From WFZT01 sp964571845 (GTDB taxonomy: Bacteria > Hydrothermota > Hydrothermia > B15-G9 > WFZT01), in the NCBI GenBank assembly GCA_964571845.1, contig CAZNDM010000055.1, positions 1 to 16,167 of the forward strand: a DNA stretch of 16,167 bases, read 5' to 3'. The notes under the pieces are model-generated. The model was not told the DNA's origin and ran no database searches. It was given only the letters and a program-made list of their open reading frames with translations. The translations under genes and the position numbers were made by a program. Positions 1 to 7,598 of this stretch are shown in pieces; within the stretch, counting starts at the first letter, position 1, and each line of letters starts with the position of its first letter.

Positions 1-282
1 GCAAGGCGGCGTGGGGGAGGATTGAGGAGGGGGCAGGAAGAGCAGATCTGACAGAGAGAAGCAGGTGGAGCTTTTATCGCCTTCCCCTCGATCCCTTCCC
101 ACTGTGGGAGGGGAGGTTGTGGATGAGCCCTCCCGCATTGAGAGAGGGGAGTTTGTAGGAGATTCCTCCTGCTACGCGAGACGGGAAGTTGGAGGTGGAT
201 ACTCCAACAAGCGGAAGGTTGGGGGTGGGTAACTTCCACAGAGGAATTTGGGAGAGACTTACGCTGTGCAGTAGGAGCGTCA
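1..282 (+). repeat. Composite palindromic repeat, copy A (5' end cut by window edge)
   Basis: This is one of five related copies in the window. A left arm at 13-33 (GGGGGAGGATTGAGGAGG and following G's) is nearly the reverse complement of a right arm at 80-100. Between them lies the conserved box CTGACAGAGA (48-57). From about 94 the sequence becomes a decaying tandem series of 36-37 bp units, each a small C-rich/G-rich hairpin followed by a GTTGTGGATGA-like spacer, fading out near 282. The tail happens to be open on the minus strand (74-283) and would give a peptide with a 12-residue period, which is a by-product of the repeat. No transposase is present. The repeat boundaries are approximate. 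Confidence 0.75.
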
Positions 283-404
283 TTGGGTAGTTCTACAAAT
301 TTGTGGTGGAGATGTAAATTTTTCCTTCTGCAACAAAATAAGTTGTAGAGGCCTTTACCAATCTGATGAAAAGTTGTGACTGGTTTTCTTTACTTATGCA
401 CTAA

Positions 405-745
405 ACCCCTCCCCCGATTTGAGGGGAATTCCAAACTCCTCCGCAGTGCGTTAGCACTGTGGGGGAGGATTGAGGAGATGCAGGAAGAGCAGATCTGACA
501 GGGAAAAGCAGGTGGAGCTTTTATTGCCCTCCCCTCAATCCCCTCCCACTTCGTGAGAGGGGAGGTGTGAGTGAACCTTCCCGCGAGTCGGAAAGGGTGC
601 TCTTTATACCCTCCACCAATTCCCTCACACTTCGCGGAGGAGATTGTGGATGATCTCTTCCACTTCGTGGATGGGAATGTTGTGAGTGATCCCTCCCGGA
701 TGGCGAATGGAAAGATTATAGGTGAACCTTTCGCATGTGCAAGGA
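405..745 (+). repeat. Composite palindromic repeat, copy B
   Basis: This copy is fuller than the first. A short hairpin of CCCCTC and GAGGGG arms lies near 406-425. Next is a hairpin around 437-467 whose arms GCAGTGC and GCACTGT enclose the loop GTTA. The core follows, with left arm about 461-477, box CTGACAGGGA (495-504) and right arm about 528-547. From about 540 a tail of five or six degenerate 36-bp hairpin units runs to roughly 745. In the reading frame 571-771 these units give a 12-residue periodic peptide. The 120 bp before this copy (283-404) hold no gene and only weak inverted repeats. Confidence 0.75.
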
Positions 746-1282
746 GAAATAGAAGATTTTCGCGTCTTTAAAGTGAGAGGAGTTGAGCAATTTCAGGCTA
801 TGTTGGAGAAAAGGATCTCTCCCCCTCCACAAATTGTGTCAAACCTGCAGGACATACAGAATTTTTTAAGCAAGTGGGATGTGAAGTTTTCAATTGAACT
901 TTCTTACAGAATGAAATTTATGAGTTTCCAGCTCCTGTAAGAAGTTACAATGAAGCTCTCCTGTAAATCAAAAGGCGTTGTTTTGGATAATTTAAAGATG
1001 AAAATGAGTTTGTGGGGTTGATTTACGAAAAAACTCACCCGGTTAACGCATCACCCTTTCCAGGTCTGGATTTTAAGATCCAGGATGTAAACATTTGTTT
1101 CTCGTTATCAAAAAGCATGCCAGAATATCAAAAATAATGTCTTTCCCATCCTTAAATCCATTTTCGATATCATTCTCCACAATCAAGGAAAACATATAGA
1201 CACCACAATTTCTCTACCTGAGGTCGACTTTCAATATTATTTTTTGTAAATCAAATTATTTAAAAACAAACTCTTTTAAAAC
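746..1282. other. AT-rich intergenic region without a convincing gene
   Basis: No reading frame here has a credible start, ribosome binding site and recognisable product. The frame 722-940 begins inside the repeat tail of copy B and matches nothing I know. A minus-strand frame of about 38 codons near 1090-1208 is too short to support. The final 50 bases (about 1230-1282) are very AT-rich and sit just upstream of the hydrogenase promoter, where they could act as an UP element or a regulator-binding region. This region may hold a decayed gene, but I cannot show one. Confidence 0.5.
1066..1083. repeat. 18-bp near-palindrome upstream of the hydrogenase operon
   Basis: The sequence CTGGATTTTAAGATCCAG reads almost the same on both strands: arms CTGGAT and ATCCAG are perfect, and only one internal pair is a T/G mismatch. 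It lies about 200 bp upstream of the hyb promoter. It could be an operator or a remnant stem. Nothing else ties it to a function. Confidence 0.3.
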
Positions 1283-1310
1283 TTGACAATTTGACAAAAT
1301 TGGTTATAAT
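1283..1310 (+). promoter_or_regulatory. Sigma70-type promoter of the hydrogenase operon
   Basis: A perfect -35 box TTGACA (1283-1288) is followed after 16 bases by a perfect -10 box TATAAT (1305-1310). This predicts transcription starting near 1317, about 38 bases before hybO. A second TTGACA at 1291-1296 overlaps the spacer but is only 8 bases from the -10 and cannot serve as its -35. The pair of 8-bp spaced TTGACA copies could instead be bound by a regulator. The upstream flank is AT-rich. Confidence 0.75.
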
Positions 1311-1354
1311 GTGGCTGGAGTTTATGCATTTAGGAAAATAGAAAGGAGGTTAAA

Positions 1355-2479
1355 ATGATTGGCCGTGTAAACTTCCCCGATTTCTATGAGGAGATAAGCA
1401 GGAGGGATTTCCTCAAACTCCTGACAATCGCGACAGCAACCATGGGCCTTCCCGTATCCTTCGTTAAAAAACTCGATGCCGCTCTCAAAGCTCCAGATAG
1501 ACCCCCTGTTATCTGGCTTCATTTCCAGGAATGTACAGGCTGCACCGAATCGCTTCTGAGAGCAACCAACCCTGATCTTGCCAAACTTATATTTGATCTT
1601 ATTTCTCTCGATTATCATGAAACATTGATGGCTGCTGCGGGAAATCAGGCTGAATCTGTACTCACTCACATGATTAATAAAAATGTGGGCAAATTTATCT
1701 GTGTGGTTGAAGGTTCCATCCCGCTTAAGGACGGCGGTATCTATTGCCAGATAGGTGGGAAAAAAGCAGTGGACATTATGAAAGAAGTTGCTGAAAAAGC
1801 AGCTGCTATTGTGGCTATTGGAAACTGTGCATCTTTTGGTGGCGTTCAGTCTGTTGATCCAAATCCTACAGGTGCGTCAGGAGTGCTGGATGTTGTCAAA
1901 GACAAGCCGGTCATTAATGTCCCCGGATGTCCGCCTAATCCGTACAACATTCTTGCAACATTGCTCTACTACCTGACATTCAAAAAGATCCCTGAACTCG
2001 ACAAATACAACAGGCCCAAATTTGCATACGGAAGAAGAATACACGATCACTGTCCACGGAGGGCGCACTTTGATGCCGGTAGATTTGCACGAGAATACGG
2101 AGATGAAGGACATCGGCAGGGCTGGTGCCTTTATCAGCTTGGTTGTAAGGGACCTGTGACCTATGCAAATTGTCCGACGACTCAATTCAACGATATTGGT
2201 GTGTGGCCTATTGGTATAGGGCATCCCTGTGTGGGCTGTACTGAGCCCAATGTAGGGTTCCATCTCCCTGTGAAATTCCGTGTCAAGCCTCAGGAAGTTG
2301 TGCCACCCGAGGAGTACCCGCCAATCAAGGTCAAGCAGGGCAAGGCGACTATTGCAGGTGTGGCAGCTGCCTCTGCTGCAGTTGGTGCAGCTCTCGGTGC
2401 CGCAGGAGTTATTGCCTCCAGGTTGCCTGACAAAAAGGAGGGTGAGAAAGATGCCGGAGGAGAAGCCAAAAAATCCTGA
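1355..2479 (+). CDS. hybO: [NiFe] hydrogenase small subunit, group 1 Hyb-type (HybO)
   Basis: This is the electron-transfer subunit of a periplasmic, membrane-bound H2-oxidising hydrogenase. The ATG follows a near-perfect AAAGGAGGT (1342-1350). The N-terminus is a Tat signal with SRRDFLK at residues 15-21, probably cleaved near residue 46. Proximal [4Fe-4S] ligands are Cys60, Cys63, Cys158 and Cys192. The distal cluster uses His230, Cys233, Cys258 and Cys264. The medial cluster uses Cys273, Cys292 and Cys295, the usual three-cysteine [3Fe-4S] pattern. The proximal motif is ECTGC, with Gly where O2-tolerant enzymes have an extra Cys, so a standard oxygen-sensitive enzyme is expected. An Ala/Gly/Val-rich helix at about 331-355 is the C-terminal membrane anchor, followed by a charged tail. 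Its 374 residues match E. coli HybO (372). It overlaps hybA by 29 bp. Confidence 0.95.
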   Translation: MIGRVNFPDFYEEISRRDFLKLLTIATATMGLPVSFVKKLDAALKAPDRPPVIWLHFQECTGCTESLLRATNPDLAKLIFDLISLDYHETLMAAAGNQAESVLTHMINKNVGKFICVVEGSIPLKDGGIYCQIGGKKAVDIMKEVAEKAAAIVAIGNCASFGGVQSVDPNPTGASGVLDVVKDKPVINVPGCPPNPYNILATLLYYLTFKKIPELDKYNRPKFAYGRRIHDHCPRRAHFDAGRFAREYGDEGHRQGWCLYQLGCKGPVTYANCPTTQFNDIGVWPIGIGHPCVGCTEPNVGFHLPVKFRVKPQEVVPPEEYPPIKVKQGKATIAGVAAASAAVGAALGAAGVIASRLPDKKEGEKDAGGEAKKS

Positions 2480-3329
2480 TAGAAGGGAATTTTTGAAAAA
2501 GAGCGCCGCAGCTGCAGGCGCTGCACTCCTGCCAGGTGTTATCAGCGCAAGGACACATTATCCATCTGATGAATGGTACGCAATGCTCTACGATGCGACC
2601 AAGTGCATTGGCTGTAAATCCTGTTCGGTGGCGTGTAAGCGGGTGAACAACCTGCCTCCAGAGACTGAGTATGACGGCATTCACGATATGGCTATGGACT
2701 TATCAGCGAGGACAAAAACAATTATTAAGCTTTACAAATCAGAGGACGGAAAATTCTCTTTTGTGAAGAGACAGTGCATGCACTGTGTTCATCCAGCTTG
2801 TGTATCTGCCTGCCCCGTCAGTGCAATGACAAAGGATAAGAAAACAGGTATCGTTTTCTGGAATTCCAGTCGGTGCATTGGATGCCGGTACTGTATGGTT
2901 GCATGTCCATTTGAGGTTCCAAAATTTGAATGGGACAAGGCTATTCCGCATATAGTCAAATGTGACATGTGCAAGGACACATATTTGAAAGAGAAAGGAA
3001 CCACTGCATGTGCCGATGTTTGTCCCACAGGTGCAATAATCTTTGGCAAAAGATACGAGCTCCTTTACGAAGCAAAGAAGAGGATCAGGGAACATCCAGA
3101 AAAATACTATCCCAAGGTTTACGGTGAGAGGGATGCAGGTGGTACATCGGTCTTTTACCTTATTCCCAAAGGCATATCCTTTAAAGATCTCGGATTTCCT
3201 GAACTTGAAGAATCGCCTGCCAGAATCTCGGAGAGCATACAGCATGGAATCTACGAGATTGTGATCCCCCCGTTTCTGACCGTTGGTGCACTTTATCTTG
3301 TTCTAAAAAGATCCAGGAAGGAGGAATAA
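2451..3329 (+). CDS. hybA: Hydrogenase ferredoxin-type electron-transfer subunit (HybA)
   Basis: This protein carries electrons from HybO towards the membrane subunit HybB on the periplasmic side. I chose the ATG at 2451, giving 292 residues, because it has GGAGG nine bases upstream and opens directly onto a Tat signal (DRREFLKK, residues 10-17). The open frame runs back to 2280, but that extension is arginine/leucine-rich sequence read out of frame through hybO. Sixteen cysteines form four [4Fe-4S] motifs, starting at about residues 52 (CIGCKSC), 109 (CMHC), 142 (CIGCRYC) and 171 (CDMC). A single C-terminal helix (about 267-285) ending in a basic tail anchors it, as in E. coli HybA (328 residues). 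It overlaps hybO and ends 1 bp before hybB, so the genes are probably translationally coupled. Confidence 0.93.
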   Translation: MPEEKPKNPDRREFLKKSAAAAGAALLPGVISARTHYPSDEWYAMLYDATKCIGCKSCSVACKRVNNLPPETEYDGIHDMAMDLSARTKTIIKLYKSEDGKFSFVKRQCMHCVHPACVSACPVSAMTKDKKTGIVFWNSSRCIGCRYCMVACPFEVPKFEWDKAIPHIVKCDMCKDTYLKEKGTTACADVCPTGAIIFGKRYELLYEAKKRIREHPEKYYPKVYGERDAGGTSVFYLIPKGISFKDLGFPELEESPARISESIQHGIYEIVIPPFLTVGALYLVLKRSRKEE

Positions 3330-3330
3330 C

Positions 3331-4467
3331 ATGCTTCAGGAAACCCGTTATGAGATTGTGAGGGGGAGGATTTTAACGAGAACCTTCATGGTTTTCACCT
3401 TCTTCGTTGCGTTGATGGTGATCCTGCTTGGAATCAGATTTTTTAAGGGACTGGGTGCTGTTACCAATCTTTCTGACGGTTATCCATGGGGGATCTGGAT
3501 CGCTTACGATGTTGTTGTTGGATCTGCACTCGGTTGCGGCGGTTATGCGCTCGCAATTCTCATTTATATTCTGAACAAAAAAGAATTTTCGCCATTGATG
3601 AGAAGTGCCCTTCTAACAGGCGCTCTGGGCTACACTATGGCGGGTTTTTCTGTGATCATCGATCTTGGTCGTTACTGGAATACCTACGGATTCTTTGTGC
3701 CTTCGAGGTGGAACCCTTCATCTGTGCTCTTTGAGGTCGCTGTGTGTATTATGGCGTACACCCTCGTTATCTGGGTAGAGCTTACACCAGCAATTGCCGA
3801 TAGAACAGGATGGGACAGGAAAAAGGTCGAAAAGGTGGTGATGATTGCAGCGGTTCTTGGACTTATACTCCCCACACTCCATCAGTCTTCTCTTGGATCA
3901 ATACACCTCATTTCGCTTGGAAAACTCCATCCTCTCTGGCATTCCGGTTTTCTTCCTCTGTTTTTCCTGTCATCTGTAATTCTTATGGGTTACGCGGTAA
4001 CTTCTGCTGAGTCCCTGATCTCATCCCTGTATTTTGGGAGACCGTTTGAAACACCTCTACTGAGAAAACTGACAGTTTACATGGTCTATCTCGGTTTTGC
4101 CTGGATAATAATGAGATTTCTCGAACTTCTGTTCTGGGGAAAGTTGCCTCTCGTCTTCAAGAGCGGATTTTATTCGCTTATGTTCTGGATAGAGATTGCT
4201 CTGTTTTTTGTGCCCTCCTATATGCTATGGAGGTTGAGAAACGAGCTGACACCAAGAAAGATCTTCATCTATTCCATCATCTTTCTCTTTGCAGGCGCAC
4301 TTTACAGATTCAATGTTTACCTCATAGGGTGGAATCCAGGTGAAAATTGGGTGTATTTCCCGTCATTTATGGAGACATTAATAACTGTTGGGATCGTTTC
4401 GTTTGAGTTTTTAATTTACCTTGTTTTTGTAAAAACATTCCCTGTTTTACCTGCAAAGGAGGTCTAA
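3331..4467 (+). CDS. hybB: Hydrogenase membrane subunit, NrfD/PsrC family (HybB)
   Basis: This is the integral membrane partner that links the hydrogenase to the quinone pool. The 378-residue protein is close to E. coli HybB (392) and almost entirely hydrophobic, with about ten predicted helices. Family-typical stretches include DGYPWGIWIAYDVV near residue 50 and GWNPGENWVYFPS near the C-terminus. It carries no cofactor-binding cysteine pattern, as expected for the family. The ATG at 3331 follows AAGGAGG within the end of hybA. In E. coli the HybA/HybB pair lets hydrogenase-2 couple quinone chemistry to the proton gradient; the same role here is inference from homology and gene order. Its last codons contain the AAAGGAGGT that serves hybC. 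Confidence 0.93.
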   Translation: MLQETRYEIVRGRILTRTFMVFTFFVALMVILLGIRFFKGLGAVTNLSDGYPWGIWIAYDVVVGSALGCGGYALAILIYILNKKEFSPLMRSALLTGALGYTMAGFSVIIDLGRYWNTYGFFVPSRWNPSSVLFEVAVCIMAYTLVIWVELTPAIADRTGWDRKKVEKVVMIAAVLGLILPTLHQSSLGSIHLISLGKLHPLWHSGFLPLFFLSSVILMGYAVTSAESLISSLYFGRPFETPLLRKLTVYMVYLGFAWIIMRFLELLFWGKLPLVFKSGFYSLMFWIEIALFFVPSYMLWRLRNELTPRKIFIYSIIFLFAGALYRFNVYLIGWNPGENWVYFPSFMETLITVGIVSFEFLIYLVFVKTFPVLPAKEV

Positions 4468-4470
4468 GGT

Positions 4471-6183
4471 ATGGCAACGAAAATTACCATTGATCCTGTT
4501 ACAAGAATTGAGGGGCATTTAAGAGTGGATGTCGAGGTTGAAAATGGAAGGGTTAAAAACGCCTGGTCGTCCACTCAGATGTGGAGGGGGATCGAGCTTA
4601 TTTTGAGAAAGAGAGAGCCTGAGGATGCATGGGTGATCACTCAGAGGATCTGTGGTGTTTGTACAACAGTTCATGCCATTGCGTCAGTCAGGGCTGTGGA
4701 GGATGCACTTAATCTCGAAGTTCCGTTGAACGCCCAGTATATCAGAAATATCATCATTGGTACCCACGCGATTCATGATCATATCGTACATTTTTATCAT
4801 CTTTCAGCTCTTGATTGGGTCGATGTGGTGAAGGCCCTTAATGCTGATCCGGTTAAAACCGCAAAAATTGCGCAGAGTCTTTCAGATTGGCCACACAATG
4901 GTGTCTCAGATTTCAGGGCAGTCAAGGAAAAACTCGTTAAGTTTGTATCCAGCGGTCAGCTTGGTCCGTTCGCCAACGGATACTGGGGTCACCCTGCAAT
5001 GAAGTTGCCACCAGAGATAAACCTTCTCGCAGTGACCCATTACTTACAGGCTCTTGAATATCAGAGATATGCTGATTCAGCCTGTGCCCTTCTCGGTGGT
5101 AAAAACCCGCACATTCAGAATCTTGCCATAGGTGGTGTTGCAAATCCCATAAATCTTGACAATCAGGCAACGCTGAATATGGAAAAATTGATGAAACTGA
5201 AATTTCTGATTGACAAAGCTGTTGAATTTGTGAAGAAGGTTTATCTCCCCGATGCCATTGCTCTCATGTCCTTTTACCCGGAATGGTTCACATACGGAAA
5301 AGGCGTTGATAACTATCTCGCAGTGCCTGACTTTCCACTTGATACGAGGGGAGAATCTTTTGATCTGCCAGGAGGTACTATTTTTGAAGGTGATTTAAAC
5401 AATGTGATACCGATAAAATCCTTCAAAGATCCTCATTTCAGGGAAAATGTCAGAGAAAGCATCTCTCATTCGTGGTACAACGGAGACTGGATGAAGCATC
5501 CGTGGGAAGAGGATACTGAACCCAATTACACAGGTTTTGATCCAAAAGGAAAATATTCGTGGACAAAGGCACCGCGATTCATTTACAACGAAAAAGTTTA
5601 TCCCATGCAGGTGGGTCCTCTTGCGCAGGTCCTCGTTGGTTATGCCCTTGACCATGAACTTATTAAAAAGTATGTCAGGGAATCACTTTCTCTTGCCAGC
5701 AAGCTTTCGGGCAGGAAACTGACCATTCACCATCTGAAGTCAACAGCAGGCAGGCATCTTGCAAGGGCTATCAGAACAGCAGTTATTGCTGATATTGTCC
5801 AGAAGCACTGGAAGTTGCTCGTGGATAATATTTCAAAAGGAGACACAACCACCTGGAATCATTACGAGTATCCAGAGGGTCAGATAAGAGGTGTGGGTTT
5901 CCATGAGGCACCCCGCGGAACACTCTCTCACTGGGTTGTTATTGAAAATGGCAGAATTAAAAACTATCAGGCAGTCGTACCGTCAACATGGAACTCCGGA
6001 CCACGGGATCAGAAAAACAGGAGAGGTCCGTACGAGGAATCCCTTATAGGGAATCCTGTTGCTGATGTTAGAAGACCCCTCGAAGTCCTGAGGACACTGC
6101 ATTCCTTTGACCCCTGTATCGCCTGTGCCGTGCATGTGTTTGATCCTGCCAGAAAGGAATCTGTGGAGGTGAGAGTCCTCTGA
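4471..6183 (+). CDS. hybC: [NiFe] hydrogenase large catalytic subunit (HybC)
   Basis: This subunit holds the NiFe(CN)2CO active site, where H2 is split. The N-terminal L1 motif RICGVC places nickel ligands at Cys61 and Cys64, with His68 conserved nearby. The C-terminal L2 motif DPCIACAVH gives Cys549 and Cys552 and ends at His555. The last 15 residues (556-570, beginning VFDPARK) are the expected precursor tail removed by the maturation protease after nickel insertion. The start MATKITIDPVTRIEGHL is typical of group 1 enzymes, and 570 residues matches E. coli HybC (567). It has no signal peptide, so it should cross the membrane bound to HybO through the Tat system. The ribosome site lies inside the end of hybB, and its stop codon overlaps the hybD start. 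Confidence 0.96.
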   Translation: MATKITIDPVTRIEGHLRVDVEVENGRVKNAWSSTQMWRGIELILRKREPEDAWVITQRICGVCTTVHAIASVRAVEDALNLEVPLNAQYIRNIIIGTHAIHDHIVHFYHLSALDWVDVVKALNADPVKTAKIAQSLSDWPHNGVSDFRAVKEKLVKFVSSGQLGPFANGYWGHPAMKLPPEINLLAVTHYLQALEYQRYADSACALLGGKNPHIQNLAIGGVANPINLDNQATLNMEKLMKLKFLIDKAVEFVKKVYLPDAIALMSFYPEWFTYGKGVDNYLAVPDFPLDTRGESFDLPGGTIFEGDLNNVIPIKSFKDPHFRENVRESISHSWYNGDWMKHPWEEDTEPNYTGFDPKGKYSWTKAPRFIYNEKVYPMQVGPLAQVLVGYALDHELIKKYVRESLSLASKLSGRKLTIHHLKSTAGRHLARAIRTAVIADIVQKHWKLLVDNISKGDTTTWNHYEYPEGQIRGVGFHEAPRGTLSHWVVIENGRIKNYQAVVPSTWNSGPRDQKNRRGPYEESLIGNPVADVRRPLEVLRTLHSFDPCIACAVHVFDPARKESVEVRVL

Positions 6184-6638
6184 TTGGAATCATCGGTATC
6201 GGAAATATTCTTCACGGAGATGATGGAGTTGGTATCCATGTAATTGAAGAGCTCAGAAAACTCGATCTTGAAGGTGTCGAACTGGTGGATGGTGGGACAG
6301 CAAGCTATTCCTTGCCTGTTTACAGGTTTGAAAAGCTGATCATAATCGACGCAGTTAATTCGTCCCACCATCCACCAGGATCGATAATTATCTATAACAA
6401 GTCTGATATTCTTCGAGGAGCTGTAAAAGGTACATCTCATGACATTGACATTTACAATTACATAGCTGCTCTCGAGTTCAAAGGTGAGGCACCGGATGAA
6501 ATTATCCTAATAGGAGTTGTACCGCAGAAAATAGATTCTATGGAGATCGGCTTATCTGATCAGGTGAGGGATGCAATTCCTGAAGTCATAGAACATGTGA
6601 AGGCAGTCCTTGAGAACTGGTCTGTAAAGAGCAGATAA
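6180..6638 (+). CDS. hybD: Hydrogenase maturation endopeptidase (HybD), CTG start
   Basis: This nickel-dependent protease cleaves the C-terminal tail of HybC. The only ATG/GTG/TTG start in this frame with a good read-through is a GTG at 6285, which would remove the family's N-terminal motif. Reading upstream in the same frame gives MIGIIGIGNILHGDDGVG, with the CTG at 6180 as start. That CTG sits in a CTGA overlap with the hybC stop, like the common ATGA coupling, and has GGAGGTGA about ten bases upstream. ATT at 6183 is the other candidate. The resulting 152 residues fit the family (E. coli HybD has 164). Likely nickel ligands are Asp15, Asp57 (in IIIDAVN) and His87 (in GTSHDID), matching the Glu/Asp16, Asp62 and His93 sites of HybD. 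Identity is firm; the exact initiation codon is inferred. Confidence 0.9.
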   Translation: MIGIIGIGNILHGDDGVGIHVIEELRKLDLEGVELVDGGTASYSLPVYRFEKLIIIDAVNSSHHPPGSIIIYNKSDILRGAVKGTSHDIDIYNYIAALEFKGEAPDEIILIGVVPQKIDSMEIGLSDQVRDAIPEVIEHVKAVLENWSVKSR

Positions 6639-6649
6639 AAACTAACATT

Positions 6650-6678
6650 CCGGGGACGCCCGGGTGTTTCGTCCCGGG
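6650..6678 (+). terminator. GC-rich hairpin after the hydrogenase operon
   Basis: The arms GGGACG (6653-6658) and CGTCCC (6670-6675) can pair, extended by a CC/GG pair around one bulged G. Alternatively CCCGGG at 6659-6664 can pair with CCCGGG at 6673-6678. No T-run follows, only GTCAAAAAAG, so this is not a classic intrinsic terminator. It may stabilise the 3' end of the hyb mRNA or assist termination. It sits 12 bases after the hybD stop and 14 before the next promoter. Confidence 0.45.
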
Positions 6679-6691
6679 GTCAAAAAAGTTC

Positions 6692-6720
6692 TTGACAAAT
6701 TAATGACCCTTACTTATAGT
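6692..6720 (+). promoter_or_regulatory. Sigma70-type promoter of the liv/acyl-CoA ligase operon
   Basis: TTGACA (6692-6697) and TATAGT (6715-6720) are separated by an optimal 17 bases. The predicted start is near 6727, leaving an untranslated leader of about 75 bases before livG. The position directly between two functionally distinct gene blocks supports separate transcription of the second block. Confidence 0.7.
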
Positions 6721-6736
6721 AAATTTTTGCTATCGA

Positions 6737-6756
6737 ATATGATGATGCAATCATAT
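6737..6756. promoter_or_regulatory. Candidate operator palindrome in the liv leader
   Basis: ATATGAT (6737-6743) and ATCATAT (6750-6756) form a perfect 7-bp inverted repeat around a 6-base spacer. It lies about 10 to 30 bases downstream of the predicted transcription start, a common site for TetR- or MarR-type repressors. No regulator gene is in the window, so the binding protein is unknown. Confidence 0.4.
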
Positions 6757-6800
6757 AAGACACCATACAGGCCCACCCCACAAAACCCAGAGGAGAGATT

Positions 6801-7568
6801 ATGGAGGAAATTCTCAGAGTTGATAATGTGTTTCTGAGTTTTGGGGGCGTTAATGCCCTCTTTGATGTAAGTCTGACGGTTTATAAGCGAGAGATCTTCT
6901 CCATCATAGGCCCCAACGGAGCAGGAAAGACCTCCCTCCTCAACTCAATCAGCGGATTCTATCACCCGCAGAGGGGAAACATATACTTTGAGGGTAAAAA
7001 CATCACGAAACTGCCATCTCACAAGAGGGCAGAGCTTGGAATTGCCCGCACCTTCCAGAACATAGAGCTCTTTAAAGGCATGACCGTCCTTGACAATCTC
7101 ATGCTTGGAGCCCACATCCACATGAAATCCGGGGTACTATCTGGCGGCATTTACTGGGGATTCGCCGAAAAAGAAGAGCTTGCCTTCAGAGAAAAGATCG
7201 AAGAAATCATTGATTTCCTCGAAATTGAACACATTAGATATGCTGTCACAGGACAGCTTTCTTATGGTTTACAAAAGAGGGTGGAGCTTGGAAGAGCCCT
7301 TGCCATGGACCCCAAGATCATCCTTATGGATGAGCCCATGGCAGGGATGACAATTGAGGAAAAAGAGGATATGGTGAGGTTCATCATCGATATCAATGAG
7401 GAGAGAGATGTAACAGTTGTGCTTATTGAGCATGACATGGGCGTTGTGATGGATATTTCTGACCGTGTTGCTGTCCTCGATTTTGGTAAAAAGATTGCTG
7501 AAGGCAAGCCCGATGAGGTCAGAAAAGACCCCCGGGTTATCAAGGCTTATATCGGTGAAGAATTTTAA
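6801..7568 (+). CDS. livG: Liv-type ABC transporter ATP-binding protein (LivG)
   Basis: This is one of two ATPases powering a Liv (HAAT family) ABC importer at the inner face of the cytoplasmic membrane. Walker A is GPNGAGKTS (residues 37-45). The signature is LSYGLQKR (153-160), the LivG-specific form of LSGGQ. Walker B is IILMDEP, with Asp177 and Glu178. A switch histidine follows in VLIEHDM. At 255 residues it equals E. coli LivG. The ATG follows AGGAGAG, and the gene is the first after the promoter at 6692. The next gene begins 30 bp downstream. Placement at the head of a cluster with acyl-CoA ligases suggests the transported solute is a carboxylic acid, but the ATPase itself does not show substrate. 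Confidence 0.92.
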   Translation: MEEILRVDNVFLSFGGVNALFDVSLTVYKREIFSIIGPNGAGKTSLLNSISGFYHPQRGNIYFEGKNITKLPSHKRAELGIARTFQNIELFKGMTVLDNLMLGAHIHMKSGVLSGGIYWGFAEKEELAFREKIEEIIDFLEIEHIRYAVTGQLSYGLQKRVELGRALAMDPKIILMDEPMAGMTIEEKEDMVRFIIDINEERDVTVVLIEHDMGVVMDISDRVAVLDFGKKIAEGKPDEVRKDPRVIKAYIGEEF

Positions 7569-7598
7569 ACTCTCACAAATTTAAAGGGAGATTTTATT

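Noticed and set aside
74..283. Minus-strand 69-codon open frame
   Set aside because: It lies wholly within the repeat tail of copy A, and its peptide simply repeats every 12 residues with the DNA. It has no ribosome binding site context or recognisable fold.
571..940. Two small plus-strand open frames (571-771 and 722-940)
   Set aside because: The first follows the 36-bp tail of copy B. The second begins inside that tail. Neither has a good ribosome site nor resembles a known protein.
1090..1208. Minus-strand frame of about 38 codons with protein-like composition
   Set aside because: It is too short, has no clear ribosome site, is bounded by stops, and I could not match it to any family. 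A decayed gene cannot be excluded.
1321..1669. Minus-strand open frame (115 codons) opposite the start of hybO
   Set aside because: It overlaps the hybO promoter-proximal coding region in antisense and shows no family resemblance.
2280..2450. N-terminal extension of hybA
   Set aside because: It is read out of frame through hybO. The ATG at 2451 has a ribosome site and starts a Tat signal.
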